From assembly GCF_017868775.1 (NCBI RefSeq), contig NZ_CP053381.1, positions 2,666,001 to 2,730,000 on the forward strand: DNA of 64,000 bases. Reading direction: 5' to 3'. Position 1 is the first letter of the stretch. Every line of letters begins with the position of its first letter. The stretch comes from Billgrantia sulfidoxydans. GTDB lineage: Bacteria; Pseudomonadota; Gammaproteobacteria; Pseudomonadales; Halomonadaceae. Both the position numbers and the translations under genes were made by a program. Of this stretch, positions 58,572 to 64,000 are shown piece by piece. The notes below the pieces were generated by a model. The model had not been told where the DNA came from, did not search any database, and saw only the letters and a list, made by a program, of their open reading frames with translations.

Positions 58572-60095
58572 TCAGTCGTCGATGTCGTCTTCCTGATTGT
58601 GCATGCCCACCAGCGCGTGGGCACCGACGCTCTGCTGCTCCTTGGCAGCGTCGTTGCGCGAGGCCTCGAGGGCCGAGAGGTAGCCGTCGTCGATATCGCC
58701 GGTGATGTAGTTACCATCGAACACCGAGCAGTCGAACCGTTCGAGACCGGGGTTGACTTCGCGGCAGGCGGCCTTGAGGTCATCCAGATCCTGATAGAAG
58801 ATGCGGTCGGCACCGATCAGCTCGCCGACCTCAGCCTCGCTTCGGCCATGCGCGATCAGCTCGGCGGCCGCCGGCATGTCGATACCGTAGACGTTAGGAT
58901 AGCGCACCGGTGGCGCCGCCGAGGCGAAGTAGACCTTGTTCGCCCCCGCGTCGCGTGCCATCTGGATGATCTGCTTGCAGGTGGTGCCGCGAACGATGGA
59001 GTCGTCCACCAGCAGCACGTTCTTGCCCTTGAACTCGACGCCGATGGCATTGAGCTTCTGGCGCACCGATTTCTTGCGCTGGGTCTGCCCCGGCATGATG
59101 AAGGTACGGCCGATGTAGCGGTTCTTCATGAACCCTTCACGATAGGTCACCCCCAGGTGCTGGGCGAGCTCCAGCGCCGAGGTGCGCGAGGTATCGGGAA
59201 TCGGGATCACCACGTCGATGTCGTGCTCCGGCCATTCGCTGCGGATGCGGTCACCGAGCTTGCGCCCCATCTGCATGCGCGTGCCGTAGACGTAGGCGCC
59301 GTCGAGGATCGAGTCGGGGCGTGCCAGGTAGACGTGCTCGAAGATGCAGGGCGACAGCGTGGGCGCATCGGCGCACTGCTGGGTATGGAATTCGCCCTCC
59401 ATGTCGACGAAGATCGCCTCCCCCGGCGCCAGGTCGCGGTGCAGTTCGAAGCCGCCGACATCGAGCGCCACCGACTCGGAGGCGATCATCACCTCCTGGC
59501 CCGTGCCTTCGTCGCGGGTGCCGAACACCACCGGGCGGATGCCGTTGGGGTCGCGGAAGGCGACCAGGCCGACACCGTTGATGATCGCCACCGCAGCGTA
59601 GCCGCCGCGGCAACGACGATGCACCCGCCGCACCGCGTCGAAGATGTCGCCGGGGGAAAGGTGCAGCCCCTGCTTGCCCAGCTCATGGGCGAAGACGTTG
59701 AGCAGCACCTCGGAATCCGAACTGGTATTGATGTGGCGCAGGTCGGAGGAGAACAGCTCCTGCTTGAGCTGGTCGGAGTTGGTCAGGTTGCCGTTGTGCG
59801 CCAGCGCAATGCCGTAGGGCGAATTGACGTAGAACGGCTGCGACTCGGCTTCGCTGGACGAGCCCGCGGTGGGGTAGCGCACATGGCCGATACCCAGGTT
59901 GCCCTGCAGCCTCGCCATATGGCGCGTGTGGAACACATCGCGTACCAGGCCGTTGCTCTTGCGCAGCAGAAAACGTCCTTCGCTCCAGGTCATCATGCCC
60001 GCAGCATCCTGGCCGCGATGCTGAAGCACCGTCAGGGCGTCGTAGATCGCCTGGTTAACGGTCTGCTTGGCCAGAAGGCCGACGATACCGCACAT
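58572..60095 (-). CDS. purF: Amidophosphoribosyltransferase
   Basis: PurF commits PRPP to purine synthesis. The 507 residues begin with the Ntn nucleophile Cys2 (MCGIVGLL) after Met removal. The glutaminase part has [10 protein letters not shown], and the C-terminal phosphoribosyltransferase part has the PRPP motif [13 protein letters not shown]. It lies between cvpA and metZ. Confidence 0.97.
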   Translation of the reverse strand: MCGIVGLLAKQTVNQAIYDALTVLQHRGQDAAGMMTWSEGRFLLRKSNGLVRDVFHTRHMARLQGNLGIGHVRYPTAGSSSEAESQPFYVNSPYGIALAHNGNLTNSDQLKQELFSSDLRHINTSSDSEVLLNVFAHELGKQGLHLSPGDIFDAVRRVHRRCRGGYAAVAIINGVGLVAFRDPNGIRPVVFGTRDEGTGQEVMIASESVALDVGGFELHRDLAPGEAIFVDMEGEFHTQQCADAPTLSPCIFEHVYLARPDSILDGAYVYGTRMQMGRKLGDRIRSEWPEHDIDVVIPIPDTSRTSALELAQHLGVTYREGFMKNRYIGRTFIMPGQTQRKKSVRQKLNAIGVEFKGKNVLLVDDSIVRGTTCKQIIQMARDAGANKVYFASAAPPVRYPNVYGIDMPAAAELIAHGRSEAEVGELIGADRIFYQDLDDLKAACREVNPGLERFDCSVFDGNYITGDIDDGYLSALEASRNDAAKEQQSVGAHALVGMHNQEDDIDD

Positions 60096-60155
60096 TCCAC
60101 CTTACCTCGCTTGCAGGGGGCCAACCGCAGTCGGCTTGATAATAGCAGTAGTGAC

Positions 60156-60719
60156 TTACTGGGCGCCGGGCTCGGAAGTGCCGGCATCGCGGCGCTCGGG
60201 CAGCGAGAGATTCCGCCAGCCCTCGGGCGCCTCGGGAACGCGCCCTTCCCAAGCCTCGAGCTGGCTCACGGCCCAGTCGCGCAATTGCTCGAAGGTGGGC
60301 CGCAGTTCTGCATTCTGCCATGCCTGCAGCTGCGCCAGCGGCGTCAGGCTGATCAGGATGGTGGCTACCACCAGTATGGCCGCTCCGCGGGCGACACCGA
60401 AACAGGCGCCGGCGACACGGTTGAAGAAGCCCATGCCGACCCACTCCACGGCGGCATGAACCATGCGGATGACGATGCCGCACAGCAGTACCACGCCAAG
60501 GATCACCAGCACGAAGGCCAGCACCAGCCGGCCGTCGGGGTTGTCGATCAGTCCCGAAAGCAGATCGGCCACCGGCTCGGCCAGCAGTCGAGCGGCCAAC
60601 AGGGCGATGATCCACGCCGCCAGGCCCAGTCCCTCACGAACCAGACCGCGCATGAAACCGGCCAGGGTCGAGACGGCCAGAACGGCGAGAAAGCCCCAGT
60701 CGATCCAGGTCAACATCAT
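60156..60719 (-). CDS. cvpA: CvpA-family membrane protein
   Basis: The 187 residues have four helices (about 7-25, 30-48, 65-85, 105-125) and the CvpA motifs DWGFLAVLAVSTLAGFMRGLVRE and VGMGFFNRVAGACFGVARG. The family was first linked to colicin V production and is widely found before purF. The C-terminus is polar and extended. Confidence 0.93.
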   Translation of the reverse strand: MMLTWIDWGFLAVLAVSTLAGFMRGLVREGLGLAAWIIALLAARLLAEPVADLLSGLIDNPDGRLVLAFVLVILGVVLLCGIVIRMVHAAVEWVGMGFFNRVAGACFGVARGAAILVVATILISLTPLAQLQAWQNAELRPTFEQLRDWAVSQLEAWEGRVPEAPEGWRNLSLPERRDAGTSEPGAQ

Positions 60720-60723
60720 GCGT

Positions 60724-61437
60724 TCAGTCTCTCACACGGACCAGCAAACCCTGCAGGTTGACCTGCTCCTTGATGGCACTCATGGCGCGTTCGCCGGAAT
60801 CCGAGGATTCGAAGGGCCCCACGTAGACCGTGGTCATGCCGTTCTCGCGCCGCCGGCTGTAGACGGGGAACCCCTGCTCCTGCAGCTGCGTCTGGAGGCG
60901 CTCGGCGTTGCCCGACTCGCCAAAGCTGCCCACCTGCACGGCCCACTCGCCCTCCGACGAGGCGCTCACGGAGTCCTGGCGTTCGGGTTCGGGATTCGCG
61001 GCAGTGGAGCGCTCGCCCTCCAGGCGTTCGGAGGCAGCCCGGGCCAGGTCGGCAATCGGATCCTGCCGAGGCGCCTCGGATGGCGGCGAGGCCTGCTCCG
61101 CAGCGCCGTTCGTCTCGCCCTGCTGCAAGGCCACGGCCGGTTCCGCCTCGACCCGTGCCGTATCGTCGGGCTCGGGCTCGACGTCTTGCAGTGGCGGCTG
61201 CGGTTCCACCAGCGAGGGATTCGTCTCGGGGGTGCGGATCTGCCCCAGGCTCGTCGGCGGCTGCGGGTCGGGCACGTTGCGCCGCTCCACCGGGACCGGC
61301 TGCTCGATGGTCAGCATCGGCTGGGGACGCTCGTCGCGGGGGGCCGGCTCATCGAACAGCATCGGCACGAAAATCACCGCCAGGGCAATCAGGATGATCG
61401 CACCGCTGATTCGTTCGCGCATTCCGTACTTCATCAT
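60724..61437 (-). CDS. dedD: SPOR-domain protein (DedD-like)
   Basis: The 237 residues have an N-terminal transmembrane helix (about 12-28), a long acidic Pro/Glu linker and a C-terminal SPOR domain (about 160-235, with WAVQVGSFGESGNAERLQTQLQ and TTVYVGPFESSDSGERAM). SPOR domains bind denuded septal peptidoglycan. Its place between folC and cvpA is that of dedD. Confidence 0.92.
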   Translation of the reverse strand: MMKYGMRERISGAIILIALAVIFVPMLFDEPAPRDERPQPMLTIEQPVPVERRNVPDPQPPTSLGQIRTPETNPSLVEPQPPLQDVEPEPDDTARVEAEPAVALQQGETNGAAEQASPPSEAPRQDPIADLARAASERLEGERSTAANPEPERQDSVSASSEGEWAVQVGSFGESGNAERLQTQLQEQGFPVYSRRRENGMTTVYVGPFESSDSGERAMSAIKEQVNLQGLLVRVRD

Positions 61438-61450
61438 CCCTCCTGCCCGG

Positions 61451-62740
61451 CTAAGCTGCCTGTGCCTGCTTCCACGCCAGTATGGCCGCTACCGTGAAGA
61501 AGGAGCCGCACACCAGCACGCGATCGTCGGGCGCCAGCCGCCCGGCCAGCCATGCCGCACCATCCTCGGGCGTCGGGGCCTGGTATGCGACATGTCCCGC
61601 TTGCCCCGCGATGCGCTCCGCCAGGTCCGCGGCGGTGCGTGCCCGCTCACCGGCCAGGGTCACGGCCACCCAGCCATCCGCCACGCCGGCGAGCGCGGCG
61701 ACGACGCCATCGGCGTCCTTGTCACCCAGCATGCCGAGCAGCACCCAGGTTCGCCCGCGGCACGGCCGCTCTGCGAGACGGCCCGCCAGGTAGGCGGCAG
61801 CGTGCGGGTTGTGGCCCACGTCCAGGCACCACTGGCCCATCCACTGCATGCGGCCGGGCACCTGCAGGTCGCGCAGGGCCAGCCGGCAACTCACTTCGTC
61901 GAGCGCAATGCCGGCCGCGACCAAGGCCTGCAGCGCCGTCGCCGCATTGTCCAGCGGCAGCCCCGGGTCAGGCAAGTCCTCCACGCTTGGCGAGGCGTGA
62001 TCGCCAACGGCTCCCTGCCAGCCGAAGCGGCCGACGGCACCGGGCGTCCAGCGAAACTCCTGCCCCAGCGCCAGGACCGGGGCGCCGCAAGCCTCGGCGC
62101 ACTGGCGAACGCTGTCGGGGAGCTCGCTGCTGCCTAGGACGACGGGATGTCCGCCACGCATGATGCCGGCTTTCTCACGGCCGATTGCGTCGAGGTCGGT
62201 GCCGAGAAAGGCGGCATGGTCGAGGGCGATGGTGGTGATGACGGCGACGTCGGCATCGATCACGTTGACCGCATCGAGCCTGCCTCCCAGCCCGACCTCG
62301 AGAATGGCGAGGTCGGGGCGGCGGCGGGCAATGGCCCACAGCGCCGCCAGGGTCCCGGCCTCGAAGTAGGTCAGGCTGACAGGATCGTCGGCCAGGCGCG
62401 CCGTTTCCACGGCTTCGAAGCCGGAAATGAGCGTGACATCGTCCGCCTCGGCGCCATCGAGCCGCAGCCTTTCGTTGTAGCGCAGCAGGTGCGGCGAGGT
62501 GTAGGCGGCGGTGGTGAGGCCATGCGCCCTGGCCAGTGCCTCGATCATGGCGACGGTCGACCCCTTGCCGTTGGTGCCGGCGACGGTGATCACCCGCGTC
62601 GCCAGGCGCTGCTCCAGCAGTCCCATGCGGCGGGCCACCTCGGCCACTCGCTCGAGGCCGAGGTCGATGCCCACCGGGTGGATCCGCTCGAGGTAATCAA
62701 GCCAGGCGTCCAGCGTACGGGGTGACGGAGAGGTCATCAC
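61451..62740 (-). CDS. folC: Dihydrofolate/folylpolyglutamate synthase
   Basis: FolC adds glutamate to dihydropteroate and to folates. The 429 residues belong to the Mur ligase family, with P-loop VAGTNGKGST near residue 53, YTSPHLLRYNERLRLDG, LEVGLGGRLDAVN and the C-terminal glutamate-ligase part (WCLDVGHNPHAA). It follows accD at 6 bases and precedes dedD. Confidence 0.96.
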   Translation of the reverse strand: MMTSPSPRTLDAWLDYLERIHPVGIDLGLERVAEVARRMGLLEQRLATRVITVAGTNGKGSTVAMIEALARAHGLTTAAYTSPHLLRYNERLRLDGAEADDVTLISGFEAVETARLADDPVSLTYFEAGTLAALWAIARRRPDLAILEVGLGGRLDAVNVIDADVAVITTIALDHAAFLGTDLDAIGREKAGIMRGGHPVVLGSSELPDSVRQCAEACGAPVLALGQEFRWTPGAVGRFGWQGAVGDHASPSVEDLPDPGLPLDNAATALQALVAAGIALDEVSCRLALRDLQVPGRMQWMGQWCLDVGHNPHAAAYLAGRLAERPCRGRTWVLLGMLGDKDADGVVAALAGVADGWVAVTLAGERARTAADLAERIAGQAGHVAYQAPTPEDGAAWLAGRLAPDDRVLVCGSFFTVAAILAWKQAQAA

Positions 62741-62746
62741 GGGCGA

Positions 62747-63772
62747 TCAGCGCGGCGCATCGGAGCGATCGGCATCCGCGGAGGACGCCGATGGCGAAGC
62801 CTCTTCCGGTGCCTCGGGTTCGAAGGCGTCAATGACCTCGCCCTCCTCCGCCGCCGCACGCTCGGCCTCGTCGACCAGGTCCGGTTCCAGGGGCCCGGGA
62901 AGCTCCAGGCCCTGCGGAGGCTGGTGGGTGAGCTTGCGCAGCACGGCACCGAGACGGGCACGCATCTCGCTGCGGGTGACGATCATGTCCACCGTGCCAT
63001 GCTCGAGCAGGAACTCGCTGCGCTGGAAGCCCTCCGGCAATTTCTCGCGCACGGTCTGCTCGATCACCCGCGGCCCGGCGAAGCCGATCAGCGCGTTGGG
63101 CTCGGCCACGTTGAGATCGCCGAGCATGGCCAATGATGCCGAGACGCCGCCGAACACCGGGTCGGTCAGCACCGAGATGTAGGGCACGCCGGCCACGCGC
63201 AGGCGTTCCAGCGCCGCCGAGGTCTTGGCCATCTGCATCAGCGAGAACAGCGCTTCCTGCATGCGCGCCCCGCCCGAAGCGGAGAAGCAGACGAAGGGAA
63301 TGCGCTGCTCGAGCGCCAGGGTCGCGGCACGCACGAACTTCTCGCCCACCACGGCCCCCATGGAACCGCCCATGAAGGTGAACTCGAAGGCCACCACGAC
63401 CACCGGCAGGCCGTCCAGGGTGCCACGCATGGCGACCAGCGCGTCCTTCTCGCCGGTCTCCTTCTGCGCCGCACCGAGGCGGTCCTTGTATTTCTTGGAG
63501 TCGCGGAACTTGAGGCGGTCCACCGGCTCCAGGTCGGCCGAAATCTCCTCCCGCCCCTCCTTGTCGAGGAACCAGTCGAGCCGCTTGCGCGCCGTCAGCC
63601 GCAGGTGGTGGTCGCACTTGGGGCAGACGTTGTGATGCTTTTCCAGTTCGGGAAGATAGAGTACCGCCTCGCATTTCGGGCACTTGCGCCACAGGCCGTC
63701 GGGCACGCTGGCCCGCCGGTCCTTGCGCTGAATCCGCCCCATCGAGGGAACAATCTTGTCGAGCCAGCTCAT
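62747..63772 (-). CDS. accD: Acetyl-CoA carboxylase carboxyltransferase beta subunit
   Basis: AccD, with AccA, forms malonyl-CoA for fatty-acid synthesis. The 341 residues have an N-terminal Cys4 zinc ribbon (CPKC near 31, CPKC near 53) and the crotonase-like core with [20 protein letters not shown]. The C-terminal tail is about 40 residues longer than in E. coli and is acidic and Ala/Glu/Ser-rich, possibly a halophile trait. Confidence 0.96.
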   Translation of the reverse strand: MSWLDKIVPSMGRIQRKDRRASVPDGLWRKCPKCEAVLYLPELEKHHNVCPKCDHHLRLTARKRLDWFLDKEGREEISADLEPVDRLKFRDSKKYKDRLGAAQKETGEKDALVAMRGTLDGLPVVVVAFEFTFMGGSMGAVVGEKFVRAATLALEQRIPFVCFSASGGARMQEALFSLMQMAKTSAALERLRVAGVPYISVLTDPVFGGVSASLAMLGDLNVAEPNALIGFAGPRVIEQTVREKLPEGFQRSEFLLEHGTVDMIVTRSEMRARLGAVLRKLTHQPPQGLELPGPLEPDLVDEAERAAAEEGEVIDAFEPEAPEEASPSASSADADRSDAPR

Positions 63773-63847
63773 GTCAGAAAGGCTTCCGTATGCTGTTGCG
63801 CCCGGCTGTACCGGGCGTCATGAATCGAATCTCGGGCAAGGGCAAGC

Positions 63848-64000
63848 TCAGCGAGCGGGCAGCGCATCCAGGGCGCGGCGCATCTCCCCGAGTACCGCCT
63901 GGAGCTCGCCGGCAATCGCTTCGGGCCGCTCGGCGTTGTCGGCAATGCGACTGACCAGGGCGCTGCCGACGATGACGCCATCGGCGACCTTGCCGACCTC
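63848..64000 (-). CDS. trpA: Tryptophan synthase alpha subunit C-terminus (partial)
   Basis: The frame is open to the window edge and encodes 50 residues with [16 protein letters not shown], the phosphate-binding end of the TrpA barrel, and an Ala/Glu/Arg-rich final helix. The remainder is outside the window. trpA before accD-folC is the usual pseudomonad and Halomonas order. Confidence 0.92.
   Translation of the reverse strand, partial: EVGKVADGVIVGSALVSRIADNAERPEAIAGELQAVLGEMRRALDALPAR

Overview
The window is a GC-rich, tightly packed gammaproteobacterial chromosome, most consistent with Halomonas or another member of the Halomonadaceae. The signs are acidic proteins, the gene order trpA-accD-folC-dedD-cvpA-purF-metZ, the gacA-uvrC-pgsA-tRNA block, and a complete fli/flg flagellar cluster. 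The genus is inferred from gene content, not from a database search.

Bases 1-18.4 kb hold flagellar genes. The fliJ (partial), fliK, fliL, fliM, fliN, fliO, fliP, fliQ and fliR genes run rightwards (cytoplasmic chaperone, ruler, C-ring and export gate). They meet the leftward flgBCDEFGHIJ-flgKL block (rod, hook, rings, junction). flgA, flgM and flgN diverge to the right. Three or four FliA (sigma-28) promoters are legible: before flgK, before flgM, and two divergent ones at 20.7-20.8 kb. The divergent pair serves two c-di-GMP genes, an intact diguanylate cyclase and a PAS-GGDEF-EAL protein whose EAL active site has decayed.

From 22.6 to 29.3 kb are an amidase, a short-chain dehydrogenase, tRNA-Ala(GGC), gacA, uvrC, pgsA and then tRNA-Gly(GCC), tRNA-Cys(GCA) and tRNA-Leu(UAA).

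The most unusual part is 29.4-40.5 kb. An 11.1-kb integrated element has split the host tRNA-Leu(UAA) gene in its anticodon region. The 5' half lies at 29370-29412 and the 3' half at 40521-40564, with a 13-bp core duplicated at both ends. The element carries its own complete tRNA-Leu(UAA), 79 bp inside its left end and downstream of the host tRNA promoter. Its cargo is a tyrosine integrase, an AlpA-like regulator, a Toprim primase, a RepA-like helicase, an iteron/AT-rich candidate origin, a small-terminase candidate, a large terminase and a tape-measure-like protein. No portal, capsid or lysis gene is recognisable. It looks like a replicating phage satellite that replaces the tRNA it destroys. 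A second, decayed tRNA-Leu 3' end at 41.2 kb marks an older island at the same site.

From 41.3 to 64 kb is ordinary core genome: nadB, ygfX, sdhE, ihfB, lapA, lapB, pyrF, cfa, a PAS-GGDEF cyclase, an aromatic/aspartate aminotransferase, a Crp/Fnr regulator divergent from an NCS2 permease, a secreted Asp/Gly-repeat protein, a Spy/CpxP-like protein, a MATE exporter, YceI, cytochrome b561, and the metZ-purF-cvpA-dedD-folC-accD-trpA run.
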